A stretch of DNA of 64,000 nucleotides from Marispirochaeta sp964554875. GTDB taxonomy: Bacteria > Spirochaetota > Spirochaetia > JC444 > Marispirochaetaceae. Within the stretch, counting starts at the first letter, position 1; every line of letters begins with the position of its first letter. The DNA is taken from positions 1 to 64,000 of the forward strand of contig CAZKQJ010000024.1 in the NCBI GenBank assembly GCA_964554875.1, in the 5' to 3' direction. The notes below the pieces were generated by a model. The model was not told the origin of the DNA and did not search any database. It was given only the letters and a program-made list of their open reading frames with translations. Positions 50,497 to 59,160 of the stretch are shown piece by piece. The position numbers and the translations under genes were made by a program.

Positions 50497-52645
50497 TTTT
50501 CACTGGGAAAAATGGGCCGCCGAGGCGGCAGACCTGAAAGGACTCGGAAAGAAAACCGCAGCCCGGCTGCTTTTTGAGATAGACCTGATTCATCACTTTG
50601 AACAGGAACTGCTGCGCCTCAAGAACGCCGATGCCGTATGGGGACCGGTACACTCCAGCGTTGGCCAGGAGGCCGTCGCGGCAGCCAGCATCGGACCTTT
50701 AAAGAAGAGCGACAAGGTACTGGGAAGCCACCGGGCTCACCACCAGTTTCTGAGCAAGGCCCTGAACTATGTTTTACGCGATGACTGGGACCCAGGCAGC
50801 CATGAGTGGCCCCAGGAGGCCCAGGAGGTGGTGAACCGCAGCTTCGCGGAGATCCTCGGCCTTGCACCCGGGTACTGCGGCGGCCGCGGGGGTTCCATGC
50901 ACCTCCGCTGGAAAGAGGCTGGTTTTCTCGGTTCCAACGCCATCGTCGGCGGAGGAATTCCCCTGGCTGTGGGCGCGGCCTATGCGGAGCAGAAGCTCAA
51001 AAGCGGAAACGTGGTGGTCTGCTACTTCGGCGACGGAGCGGCAAACCAGGGCGCCTTTCATGAAGCCCTGAACCTGGCGGGAATCTGGAAGCTGCCTATC
51101 ATCTTCTTCGTGGAGAACAACGAGTTCGCAGTGGGAACCCGCAACGATGACGCCTGTGCGGTAAAGGACATTTCCCAGCGGGCCGCCAGTTACAGGATGG
51201 ACGCTTATATCGTCGACGGCCAGGACACACCCGGAATATACCGCCTCATGGAGAAGGTTTCCGGGGATATCAGAAAGGGCGGACGTCCGGCCATTGTGGA
51301 AGCAAAGTGCTGGCGCCACTATCACCATGCCGGGGATGTTCCGGGAAGTTCCTACGGTTACCGTGACAAGGAAGAAGAGGCTCGCCGCCTTGCCCTGGAT
51401 CCCCGCACCCGTTTCCCCGAATCACTGCTTGAGCAGAAACTCCTCAGTAAAAAGGAGATAAGCGCGATTGACGCCGCGGCAAAGGCGGCGGTTGAAACCG
51501 CCCTGGACTTCTGTGTCGAAGGCGATGATAAAACTCTCATAAAGGAGGCCCTGTGGCCGGACCCTGCCACCGCCGGCGAAGGGATGCGCTCCGACGGCAG
51601 CGAACTTGAGGGACTGCCCTATATCGACGACGACTACAGCGGCCCCAGGAAAAAGGCCAGATACGCGGAGGCCATCTCGCTGGTGACCGGCCGCTGGATG
51701 GAGAAGGACTCAAAGGTCTACGAGTTCGGCGAGGAGATCGCCAACTTCGGCGGCGGCGCCTACGGAGCGACCAAGGGACTTCCCGATCGCTTCCCGGAAC
51801 AGGTGGTAAATACCCCGATTTCCGAGGCAGGTTTTACGGGACTGGCCTGCGGGGCCGCCATGAACGGACTTAATACGATTATCGAGATCATGTTCCCCGA
51901 TTTTGCCCTGGTCGCGGGCGACCAGCTCTTCAACCAGATAGCAAAGGCCCGGCACATGTACGGCGGAAAAACCGATCTGCCCCTGGTGGCCCGCACCAGG
52001 ATCGCAACCGGTGTCGGCTACGGAGGCCAGCACTCCATGGATCCGGTGGCCCTTTTTGCCCTCTTTTCCGGCTGGAGAATTGTAGCCCCGGGTAACGCCT
52101 TCGATTATATTGGCCTGTTCAACACCGCTATGCACTCCAAAGACCCGGTAGTATTCCTCGAACACCATTCCCTGTACACAAAAAGCTTCGAGATCCCCGA
52201 AAATGATCTGGATTACTGCATTCCGTTTGGAAAAGCGAAGATCATCGAGCCCGGCAATGACATTACGGTACTCGTTTACGGCTCCATGGGAGAGCGCTGC
52301 AGGAAAATCGCGGAAAAACTCGCTGAACAGGGGGTTTCTGCGGAGATTATAGACCTCAGGTCTCTTGATCTACCATCCATAGATTATGATACAATCGGCA
52401 GGTCGCTGCAGAAAACCGGAGTTCTGGCAGTTGTGGAAGAAGCCGCGGGTGCCCAGACCATCGGGCCGAGAATCGCGGAACAGGTTATGCTCCGCTTCTT
52501 CGACTACCTCGACGCCCCGGTGGGCTGCATCTCTTCCCTGAATGTGCCCAACTCCGTATCCCGCAGGCTGGAAGCTGCAGCTATGATAAGCGACGAAGAA
52601 ATCGAGGAAAAACTTAAAGCTATGGCAAAAAGAGCATGGAGATGA
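50471..52645 (+). CDS. Fused 2-oxoacid dehydrogenase E1 (alpha + beta), TPP-dependent
   Basis: A 724-residue protein joining E1 alpha (about 1-340) and E1 beta (about 390-724). The thiamine-diphosphate motif is GDGAANQGAFHEA ending in VENNEFAVGT. The alpha region GSMHLRWKEAGFLGSNAIVG and beta region VVNTPISEAGFTGLACGAA are typical of pyruvate, branched-chain or acetoin dehydrogenase E1. No lipoyl E2 or E3 gene is in the window. It overlaps the AOR gene at the start and the GntR gene at the end. Without E2 it could release an aldehyde for AOR; that is inference. Confidence 0.9.
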   Translation: MKKHALSVDFHWEKWAAEAADLKGLGKKTAARLLFEIDLIHHFEQELLRLKNADAVWGPVHSSVGQEAVAAASIGPLKKSDKVLGSHRAHHQFLSKALNYVLRDDWDPGSHEWPQEAQEVVNRSFAEILGLAPGYCGGRGGSMHLRWKEAGFLGSNAIVGGGIPLAVGAAYAEQKLKSGNVVVCYFGDGAANQGAFHEALNLAGIWKLPIIFFVENNEFAVGTRNDDACAVKDISQRAASYRMDAYIVDGQDTPGIYRLMEKVSGDIRKGGRPAIVEAKCWRHYHHAGDVPGSSYGYRDKEEEARRLALDPRTRFPESLLEQKLLSKKEISAIDAAAKAAVETALDFCVEGDDKTLIKEALWPDPATAGEGMRSDGSELEGLPYIDDDYSGPRKKARYAEAISLVTGRWMEKDSKVYEFGEEIANFGGGAYGATKGLPDRFPEQVVNTPISEAGFTGLACGAAMNGLNTIIEIMFPDFALVAGDQLFNQIAKARHMYGGKTDLPLVARTRIATGVGYGGQHSMDPVALFALFSGWRIVAPGNAFDYIGLFNTAMHSKDPVVFLEHHSLYTKSFEIPENDLDYCIPFGKAKIIEPGNDITVLVYGSMGERCRKIAEKLAEQGVSAEIIDLRSLDLPSIDYDTIGRSLQKTGVLAVVEEAAGAQTIGPRIAEQVMLRFFDYLDAPVGCISSLNVPNSVSRRLEAAAMISDEEIEEKLKAMAKRAWR

Positions 52646-53292
52646 AAGAGAAAACAGCCCTCAGTTCGCATGATATCTATACAACCCTGTTCGACCGGAT
52701 AATCCACAACCAGTACCCCCCGGAGAATTTTCTGAGGGAAGACAGCCTCGCGAAGGAGTTCGGGACCTCCCGGACTCCCATTCGCAACGTTCTCAAAAGA
52801 CTGGAACAGGATCAGCTGATTCAGATTATACCGAACCGGGGGGCAAAGACCTTTCCCTTTACCGCCGACGATCTGGAGGATATCTTCGAGATTCGCCGGT
52901 CCCTTGAGGCCCTGGCCCTGGAATTTGCAATCCCGGCCCTGAGCATCCAGCGGCTGATTGAGATCCGCAAGGAGATTCAGGAGATCAGTAACACCAAGGA
53001 CTTCATGCGTCACGCGGAAGTCGACGCCGAACTGCATACCTATCTTATTGAGTCCTGCGGCCGGCGCCGGCTTATCAACATGGTCAACCAGCTCTACCAC
53101 CTGATCCAAACCTTCCGGGAACTCGGGTTCCGGGACAACGAGGTGCGCACCACAACCTGCGAAGAACACCTGAAGCTGATCGATGCCATCTGCGTACGTG
53201 ACACAAAACTCGCCATCGATGTTTTGAAGACCCACATACAGAATTCGAAGGTGCGCATCATGCAGAAGGTTGTCCGCGGACAGGTGCAGTAA
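52642..53292 (+). CDS. GntR-family (FCD-type) regulator B
   Basis: A 216-residue regulator with winged helix LREDSLAKEFGTSRTPIRNV and an FCD domain (DLEDIFEIRRSLEALAL, later EEHLKLIDAI). It is closely paralogous to regulator A at 36866. ATG 52642 overlaps the E1 stop (ATGA); ATG 52636 is an alternative. Being inside the AOR-E1 operon, it probably controls that operon. An AGTATACAATC element sits upstream of AOR. Confidence 0.9.
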   Translation: MKEKTALSSHDIYTTLFDRIIHNQYPPENFLREDSLAKEFGTSRTPIRNVLKRLEQDQLIQIIPNRGAKTFPFTADDLEDIFEIRRSLEALALEFAIPALSIQRLIEIRKEIQEISNTKDFMRHAEVDAELHTYLIESCGRRRLINMVNQLYHLIQTFRELGFRDNEVRTTTCEEHLKLIDAICVRDTKLAIDVLKTHIQNSKVRIMQKVVRGQVQ

Positions 53293-53303
53293 GGAAAGAG
53301 TCA

Positions 53304-54164
53304 ATGACAGAATGGAACCCCGAAGTCCTGGCCGGACTCCTTGGCGAGTGCGGCCGTATTGCCCTTGATTTCTATGAAGACCCCGGTATCTCGATAAAGG
53401 ACGACCAGAGCCTTGTAACCAAAGCCGATCACGCTGTTGAAGGTTTTCTGGAGAAGAGCTTTCACAAGCCGGCAAAAGGCTCCTATTTGATTGGAGAAGA
53501 GACCGTCGCCACCCGCTCGGCTTCGTACATTGAGGAGGCCTTCCGGCATACGGCCTGGATCGTTGATCCCATCGACGGGACGGTCCCTTACGCCCATCAC
53601 CTGGCCCACTGGGGTATCTCCATCGGTTTTATGCAGCAGGGACGCCTTGCCGAGGGGGCGGTTTACCTGCCGGTAACCCGGGAATACTACATAAGCAGCC
53701 GGGGAGAAATCCTTTACGCCCGCCCTGCACCGGGAGAACAGCCTGTACTCTCACCTCTCCGGATTGAACATTCCGCCCCGGGGGGAAAATCCATTGTCGG
53801 GATATCCCAGGATGTCGTCCGGGGCAAACTTGGGAAGCTCTCGAACCCGGTCCAGACCCTGGGCTGCGTGGTCGTTCCTTTTGCCTATATGCTGCAGGGG
53901 CGATTCATGGCCTATGTGGGTCATATGAAACTCTGGGACCTGGCAGGATCGCTGCCTTTGCTGAAGAACGCGGGGTTTATTGTCCGGAGCGCCGACGGCA
54001 GGGATATCGATCCGCAGATTTCCGCCGGGCAGTTCGTACTGGACCCGGAGCATGAACGCTTCTGTTATCTCCGGAGCAACCTGATCGCGGCCCCCACGGA
54101 GGAGATCTATAAGCAGGTACGCTCCCAGGTCAATCTTCCGGAACTAATGATTCCCGGCCCCTGA
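53304..54164 (+). CDS. Inositol monophosphatase family protein
   Basis: A 286-residue IMPase/FBPase/CysQ-type protein. Metal-binding motifs: LIGEET (Glu), WIVDPIDGT (DPIDGT), and MKLWDLAGSLPLLKNAG (WDxAG). It hydrolyses a small phosphomonoester: a sugar phosphate, inositol phosphate or PAP. As last gene of the AOR-E1-GntR operon it may serve that pathway, which suggests a phosphorylated intermediate (inference). Confidence 0.9.
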   Translation: MTEWNPEVLAGLLGECGRIALDFYEDPGISIKDDQSLVTKADHAVEGFLEKSFHKPAKGSYLIGEETVATRSASYIEEAFRHTAWIVDPIDGTVPYAHHLAHWGISIGFMQQGRLAEGAVYLPVTREYYISSRGEILYARPAPGEQPVLSPLRIEHSAPGGKSIVGISQDVVRGKLGKLSNPVQTLGCVVVPFAYMLQGRFMAYVGHMKLWDLAGSLPLLKNAGFIVRSADGRDIDPQISAGQFVLDPEHERFCYLRSNLIAAPTEEIYKQVRSQVNLPELMIPGP

Positions 54165-54194
54165 AGGAGCCGGGAGAAACCTCGTCCATCAGGT

Positions 54195-55139
54195 TTATTT
54201 CCTGCTTTTAACTACTTTTATAATGTCTTTTACCATCTCGTCGGGGGTATAGGTGGGGGTCCATCCCAACTCGTCGGATATGCGTTCGGTGCTGATGTTC
54301 CACTCTTTATAGCCTTCCACCACCGCCATGATTACGGGATCCGGCTTGAAGCTGTATTTTGCCTCCGGAATGATCTCTTTGACCGTCTTTATCATCTCCG
54401 AAACTACCACCCGGCCGGAGGCGACATTGTAGATTCTGCTGGGAGCTTTATCGGCAAAGGCGATCTGAAAAAGAGCGTCCGCCGCGTCTTTCAGATAGAC
54501 GACCGGGTACGCGGTATCCTCGCTAACCTCAACCTCGTAGGCCTGACCCAGGGCGGGCTTTTCTGCGATGTGAGAGGTAAACAGACTCGCCGACCCTGCC
54601 GCCTGACGGAAGGGGCCGGTAACCGCGGCAAAGCGGGCCGCCCGGAAGTCAAGTCCGTGACGACGTTCATACAGCAGCCCCATGTGTTCCCCCATGAGCT
54701 TGGTAAAGCCGTACCAGCCGTCGGGCTCCGCGGGCATATCCTCTTTAATCGGCTGGGGCAGTCCCCGGCCGTACACACCGATGGTACTGGCAAAAACAGT
54801 CCGGCGATTACCGTTTCTGACGGCCGCATCAAGAACATAGTTAAGGCCGTTGATGTTCACCGCGATAGCCATATTCGGGTCCCTGTCGCATCCAGCGGTC
54901 AGGATTCCCGCCAGGTGAATAATGGGGTCCTCGGTTCCGCTTTTCGTTACCAGGTAATTAACAATCGAACGATCCCGGATGTCACCCTGGATAAACTCGA
55001 CCTTTCCTTTCCATTTTTCCAGTAATTCCGGTTTTGGGTCCGCAAAGTCAAAGGCCAGTACCTCTTTACCGCTTGCAAGTACACGATCAATAATCTCGGG
55101 ACCCAGAAAACCGCCGGCCCCGGTTACCAATACAGCCAT
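54195..55139 (-). CDS. NAD-dependent epimerase/dehydratase family protein (extended SDR)
   Basis: A 314-residue extended SDR: Rossmann motif TGAGGFLG (residues 6-13), DIRD, Ser/Thr in FASTIGVYG and YGFTK as YxxxK. Resembles both UDP-sugar epimerases and the DenD-type D-erythronate dehydrogenases; I cannot decide between them. I chose ATG 55139 (GGAGG 5 bases upstream) over ATG 55151. It shares an overlapping promoter region with the divergent GntR gene. Confidence 0.87.
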   Translation of the reverse strand: MAVLVTGAGGFLGPEIIDRVLASGKEVLAFDFADPKPELLEKWKGKVEFIQGDIRDRSIVNYLVTKSGTEDPIIHLAGILTAGCDRDPNMAIAVNINGLNYVLDAAVRNGNRRTVFASTIGVYGRGLPQPIKEDMPAEPDGWYGFTKLMGEHMGLLYERRHGLDFRAARFAAVTGPFRQAAGSASLFTSHIAEKPALGQAYEVEVSEDTAYPVVYLKDAADALFQIAFADKAPSRIYNVASGRVVVSEMIKTVKEIIPEAKYSFKPDPVIMAVVEGYKEWNISTERISDELGWTPTYTPDEMVKDIIKVVKSRK

Positions 55140-55158
55140 GTAAACCTCCACATAAATA

Positions 55159-55187
55159 TTGACAGATTTGTATGTACTAGATATTAT
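55159..55187 (+). promoter_or_regulatory. Promoter of GntR regulator C
   Basis: TTGACA (55159-55164), a 17-base spacer and TATTAT (55182-55187). The -10 coincides with the -10 of the opposite promoter. Confidence 0.82.
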
Positions 55188-55200
55188 ACTGATATATCTA
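55178..55200. promoter_or_regulatory. Shared operator between epimerase and GntR C genes
   Basis: Perfect 7-bp inverted repeat TAGATAT / ATATCTA (55178-55184 and 55194-55200) covering both -10 elements. Confidence 0.65.
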
Positions 55201-55210
55201 TCGTACGCAA
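55183..55210 (-). promoter_or_regulatory. Promoter of the epimerase gene
   Basis: Reading leftward: TTGCGT (55210-55205), a 16-base spacer and a perfect TATAAT (55188-55183). Confidence 0.82.
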
Positions 55211-55240
55211 TAGATAAGCCAGGAATATATAAGGAAGCCC

Positions 55241-55915
55241 GTGATTAATACTGCAGGACAGAACGGAGCGGTTGACATCAGTAAAAAAGCCGTTCTTCAG
55301 GATTACATCTACACATCCATCAAGGAACGCATTATTAACGGGGAGATCCCTCCCGGCGGAATTATCATCGAGAACAGCTTTACCGAGGAGTTCGGAACCT
55401 CCCGCACCCCCATCCGGGAAGCCCTTTTACGACTGCAGCGGGACCGTCTTGTGGTTATCTATCCCCGACAGGGAACCTTTGCAACCCAGATTTCAATCAA
55501 GGATGTCTACGAGATCTTTGATATACGTCTCCTCATAGAGCCCGCCGTTGCCCGGCAGATATGTCCCACAGTAGATCTGGAAAAAATGGAGAACTTCAGG
55601 GAGCAGTTCGGCGACAAAAACCTTGCCCAGATATCCTATAAGAAGTGGTTTTATCTGGACCGAAGCTTTCATGATTTTCTGATTGAGTCCTCCGGCAACG
55701 AGACTCTGGTAAGGACCTACCAGGACATAATGGACCAGCACCTTCGGGTGAGGATTCTGGCAGGCAAGAGCCCCAGCCGGGCGGATAAAACAAACGATGA
55801 GCATATTCGAATCATCAACGCTTTTGTCCGCCGGGACGCCGAAGCGGTGGAACAGTACATGCGTGAGCATATAATCGCGTCCAGAGAGGCCGCGGTTACC
55901 TTAGATAGATTTTAG
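55241..55915 (+). CDS. GntR-family (FCD-type) regulator C
   Basis: A 224-residue regulator: winged helix with IIENSFTEEFGTSRTPIREA and the wing IYPRQGTFATQ, then an FCD domain with DVYEIFDIRLLIEPAVARQI and DEHIRIINAF. It starts at GTG 55241 after AAGGAAG. More distant from regulators A and B than they are from each other. It probably controls its own gene with the downstream transketolase and the divergent epimerase, through the shared inverted repeat. Confidence 0.9.
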   Translation: MINTAGQNGAVDISKKAVLQDYIYTSIKERIINGEIPPGGIIIENSFTEEFGTSRTPIREALLRLQRDRLVVIYPRQGTFATQISIKDVYEIFDIRLLIEPAVARQICPTVDLEKMENFREQFGDKNLAQISYKKWFYLDRSFHDFLIESSGNETLVRTYQDIMDQHLRVRILAGKSPSRADKTNDEHIRIINAFVRRDAEAVEQYMREHIIASREAAVTLDRF

Positions 55916-55942
55916 CATTTGTATATCAACGGAGGTACAGGA

Positions 55943-56800
55943 ATGCAGACAACTACCGGCAGGTCGACGGAACTCGCCCGGCTTGCTCAACAGTTTCGCC
56001 TGGAAGTGCTTGATGTTTTGCACAAGAAGGGCACGGGACACTGGGGAGGAGCCTCTTCGGTGGCCGACCTTTTGACCCATCTTTATTTTGAACGGATGAA
56101 TATCCGTCCTGAAGATCCCAAATGGGAGGAACGGGACCGGCTGGTTTTGAGCAAAGGCCACGCATCGGCCATGCTCTATACCGTCCTCGCCCATCGCGGC
56201 TATTTTCCCGTGGAAGAGATCCAGACCTTCAGGGACCTGAACAGCCGTCTGCAGGGACACCCCTGCATGAATAAAACCGCGGGCGTGGAAATGTCCACCG
56301 GAGCGCTGGGACACGGGATTTCCGTAGGTCTGGGCATGGCCCTGGCATCGCAGCTCTCGGGCAAGAACTTCTGGAGCTACGTCATTACCGGCGAAGGCTG
56401 TCTTGACGAAGGTCAGAGCTGGGAAGGAATTATGGCGGCTGCCAAGTTCAAACCGAAAAAGCTCGCCCTTCTGGTCGACTACAACAAGGTTCAGCTCGAC
56501 GGAGCCAGTTCCGAAATCATGCCCCTGGACCCGCTGGATGATAAATTCCGGGCCTTCGGCTGGCGCGTAGCTCCCAAAATCTACGACGGCCACAACCACG
56601 ATGAAATCGCCGAAGCCTTTACATGGCTCGATTCCGAAGAGGCGGGACCTTCCGTCATGATCTTCCGGACCCACAAAGGCAAGGGAGTCTCCTTCATGGA
56701 AGACAACCACAAGTGGCACGGAGCCCCCGTTGACGACGAAACCTATTCCAAGGCCAGACCTGAACTGGAAGCCGGTCTTGCGAAACTGGAGGCAAAATAA
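55943..56800 (+). CDS. Transketolase, N-terminal (TPP-binding) subunit 2
   Basis: A 285-residue split transketolase alpha subunit. It has KGTGHWGGASSVADLL and KGHASAMLYTVLA. The thiamine motif reads GEGCLDEGQSWE (about residues 154-165) where nearly all relatives have GDG, so the Mg2+ ligand Asp is Glu here. It ends VDYNKVQLDG. I chose ATG 55943 with GGAGG 8 bases upstream. Its stop shares one base with the next start. Confidence 0.9.
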   Translation: MQTTTGRSTELARLAQQFRLEVLDVLHKKGTGHWGGASSVADLLTHLYFERMNIRPEDPKWEERDRLVLSKGHASAMLYTVLAHRGYFPVEEIQTFRDLNSRLQGHPCMNKTAGVEMSTGALGHGISVGLGMALASQLSGKNFWSYVITGEGCLDEGQSWEGIMAAAKFKPKKLALLVDYNKVQLDGASSEIMPLDPLDDKFRAFGWRVAPKIYDGHNHDEIAEAFTWLDSEEAGPSVMIFRTHKGKGVSFMEDNHKWHGAPVDDETYSKARPELEAGLAKLEAK

Positions 56801-57756
56801 TGGCAACTGCAAAGGTATTAGACAAACAGGTCTCCATGAGAGACGCCTTCGGCGAAGCTCTTGTAGAGATTGGAAAAACCAGACCTGAACTCGTTGTTCT
56901 CGATGCCGACGTCTCTTCATCCACCAAGACCGGACTCTTCGGCGCGGCCTATCCGGACCGCTTTTTCAACGTCGGCGTCGCCGAAGCAAACATGACCGAT
57001 GTGGCGGCTGGACTGGCGACCTGCGGTTACCGCCCCGTAATCAGCACCTTCGCCCTCTTCCTGGCCCTCAAGTGTACCGACCAGATCCGGAACGTTATCT
57101 GCTACAACAACCTGCCGGTTGTAATCGTGGCGGGATACGGCGGACTCTCCGACTCCTTTGACGGAGCGAGCCACCAGGCCCTGACGGATATCGCGATAAT
57201 GCGGGCCCTGCCCAACATGCGTGTTGTTGTAGCCGCCGACGGCAAGGAAGCGGAGGAGGCCCTCAAGGAAGCCCTTGAACATGACGGCCCCACCTACCTT
57301 CGCATAAGCAGAAACCCCGCTCCCCTCCTGGAGATCGACGAGCCCTTCAAAACCGGCAAAGGCCGTATCCTGCGGGAAGGAAAGGACTGCACCATCGCGA
57401 CTGCTGGTGTGCCCGTCCCCATGGCTCTTGAAGCCGCGGAAAAACTCGCCGCAGAAGGAATCTCCGCAGAGGTCCTGGAGCTGCATACGATCAAGCCCGT
57501 GGATGCGGAGCTGCTCAAAAAGAGCGTCGGCAAAACCGGCGCCGTGGTAAGCGCGGAGGAGCACAATATCTACGGCGGTATCGGCGGAGCTGTGGCGGAA
57601 GCCCTTTCGAAAAATACTCCCGCTCCCATGGAATACGTGGGGGTGGCGGATACTTTTACAGAATCCGGTCCCTATGATACCCTGCTGAGCAAGTACGGTA
57701 TCTCCGTGGAGGCCATAACCGAAGCTGTAAAGAAAGCGGTAAAACGCAAAGCCTGA
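56800..57756 (+). CDS. Transketolase, C-terminal (pyrimidine-binding) subunit 2
   Basis: A 318-residue split transketolase beta subunit: VLDADVSSSTKTGLF, catalytic Glu in NVGVAEANMTDVAAGLA, SHQALTDIAIMRALPN, and a C-terminal domain with LELHTIKPVDAELLKKS and SAEEH. It is the second full split transketolase of the window, under regulator C rather than the HutC-type repressor, so it probably works on a different substrate pair. Confidence 0.9.
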   Translation: MATAKVLDKQVSMRDAFGEALVEIGKTRPELVVLDADVSSSTKTGLFGAAYPDRFFNVGVAEANMTDVAAGLATCGYRPVISTFALFLALKCTDQIRNVICYNNLPVVIVAGYGGLSDSFDGASHQALTDIAIMRALPNMRVVVAADGKEAEEALKEALEHDGPTYLRISRNPAPLLEIDEPFKTGKGRILREGKDCTIATAGVPVPMALEAAEKLAAEGISAEVLELHTIKPVDAELLKKSVGKTGAVVSAEEHNIYGGIGGAVAEALSKNTPAPMEYVGVADTFTESGPYDTLLSKYGISVEAITEAVKKAVKRKA

Positions 57757-57860
57757 AAAGTATATATAGTTAACAGCGCCGACGGCACAGACGCGCGGGA
57801 GCCGCTTTTCACGCCCGTCAGACATCTCCCGTGGCCGTGCGGCAGAAGATATTCTGATCA

Positions 57861-57900
57861 TAAACCCCTCAGGCAGGCAGACTGCTGAGGGGTTTATTCG
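57861..57900 (+). terminator. Terminator after transketolase 2
   Basis: Stem TAAACCCCTCAG / CTGAGGGGTTTA with an 11-base internal loop. The right arm is T-rich at its end. Confidence 0.85.
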
Positions 57901-57902
57901 TC

Positions 57903-57932
57903 TTGATGTTAATATAAGCGTTATGATAAACT
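57903..57932 (+). promoter_or_regulatory. Possible promoter of asd
   Basis: TTGATG (57903-57908) with TAAACT at 18-base spacing or ATAAAC at 17. Only a moderate match. Confidence 0.4.
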
Positions 57933-57992
57933 TTTTCTTGACAAATACAGCGGTTGCCCCTGGGGCAGCCACCCAACTTTCAGGAGCAGTAG

Positions 57993-59105
57993 ATGCGTGT
58001 AGGATTTATCGGCTGGCGAGGTATGGTCGGTTCGGTGCTTATGGACCGGATGCGGGAAGAAAAAGATTTTACAGGATTTGAACCGGTCTTTTTTACCACA
58101 TCCCAGATAGGACAAAAGGCCCCCGACGTGGGGATCGACGCCCCTCCATTGAAGGATGCTTTTTCCGTTGAGGAACTGAAAAAGCTCGATGTCGTGGTGA
58201 CATGCCAGGGCGGTGACTACACAAAGAAGGTGCATCCTGAACTCCGAAAGAGCGGATGGCTGGGCTACTGGATTGACGCCGCTTCGGCGCTGCGCATGAG
58301 CGACGAGAGCATCATTGTTCTGGACCCGGTAAACCGACAGGTAATCGACAAGGCCCTCAGCTCCGGGGTAAAGGACTATATAGGCGGGAACTGTACCGTC
58401 AGCCTCATGCTCATGGGACTGGGAGGCCTCTTCGATGCGGGCCTCGTGGAGTGGATAAGCTCCATGACCTATCAGGCCGCATCCGGTGCAGGTGCAAAGA
58501 ACATGCGGGAACTCCTCTCCCAGATGGGGGCCCTGGAACGGCCGGTCAGAAAGCTGCTGGACACCCCGTCGTCGGCGATCCTCGAAATCGACCGCATAGT
58601 AACCGAGACCTTGAACTCCCTTGATTTCCCCGTTGCCGAGTTCGGCGTTCCACTTGCCGGTAGCCTGATTCCCTGGATAGACGCGGCGGCGGAACTTGGA
58701 CAGAGCAAAGAGGAGTGGAAAGGCTACGCAGAGACCAACAAGATCCTCGATCTGGATCCGAAGATCCCCGTGGACGGCCTCTGTGTCCGGGTGGGTGCCA
58801 TGCGCTGCCACAGCCAGGCTCTGACCATCAAGCTGACAAAGAACGCTCCCATGGACGAAATTGAAGCAATTATCGCCGGACACAACCAGTGGGTCGAACT
58901 TGTTCCCAACAACAAGGAAGAATCCATGAAGCGCCTGTCACCGGCCACAGTCAGCGGAACCCTGAATGTTCCGGTGGGACGACTTCGAAAGATGCGCATG
59001 GGGGATGAATACCTCTCCGCCTTTACCGTTGGCGACCAGCTCCTGTGGGGAGCCGCGGAGCCCCTGAGGCGAATGCTGACGATACTGAAAGATTTTCTGG
59101 CGTAA
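57993..59105 (+). CDS. asd: Aspartate-semialdehyde dehydrogenase
   Basis: A 370-residue enzyme that reduces aspartyl phosphate to aspartate semialdehyde, the branch point to lysine, diaminopimelate, threonine and methionine. It is the long, Gram-negative type: cofactor motif GFIGWRGMVG, catalytic Cys in GGNCTVSLMLM, TYQAASGAGAKNMREL and the active-site His in VGAMRCHSQALTIKL. CAGGAG precedes ATG 57993. It stands alone between two terminators, so it is a housekeeping gene bordering the catabolic island. Confidence 0.95.
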   Translation: MRVGFIGWRGMVGSVLMDRMREEKDFTGFEPVFFTTSQIGQKAPDVGIDAPPLKDAFSVEELKKLDVVVTCQGGDYTKKVHPELRKSGWLGYWIDAASALRMSDESIIVLDPVNRQVIDKALSSGVKDYIGGNCTVSLMLMGLGGLFDAGLVEWISSMTYQAASGAGAKNMRELLSQMGALERPVRKLLDTPSSAILEIDRIVTETLNSLDFPVAEFGVPLAGSLIPWIDAAAELGQSKEEWKGYAETNKILDLDPKIPVDGLCVRVGAMRCHSQALTIKLTKNAPMDEIEAIIAGHNQWVELVPNNKEESMKRLSPATVSGTLNVPVGRLRKMRMGDEYLSAFTVGDQLLWGAAEPLRRMLTILKDFLA

Positions 59106-59121
59106 CAAGCCTATATGTGAA

Positions 59122-59151
59122 CTGCCCGGCTCCGGTCGGGCAGTTTTTTTT
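59122..59151 (+). terminator. Terminator of asd
   Basis: CTGCCCG / CGGGCAG stem with an eight-base loop, followed by eight T residues. Confidence 0.92.
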
Positions 59152-59160
59152 GTATTCTTT

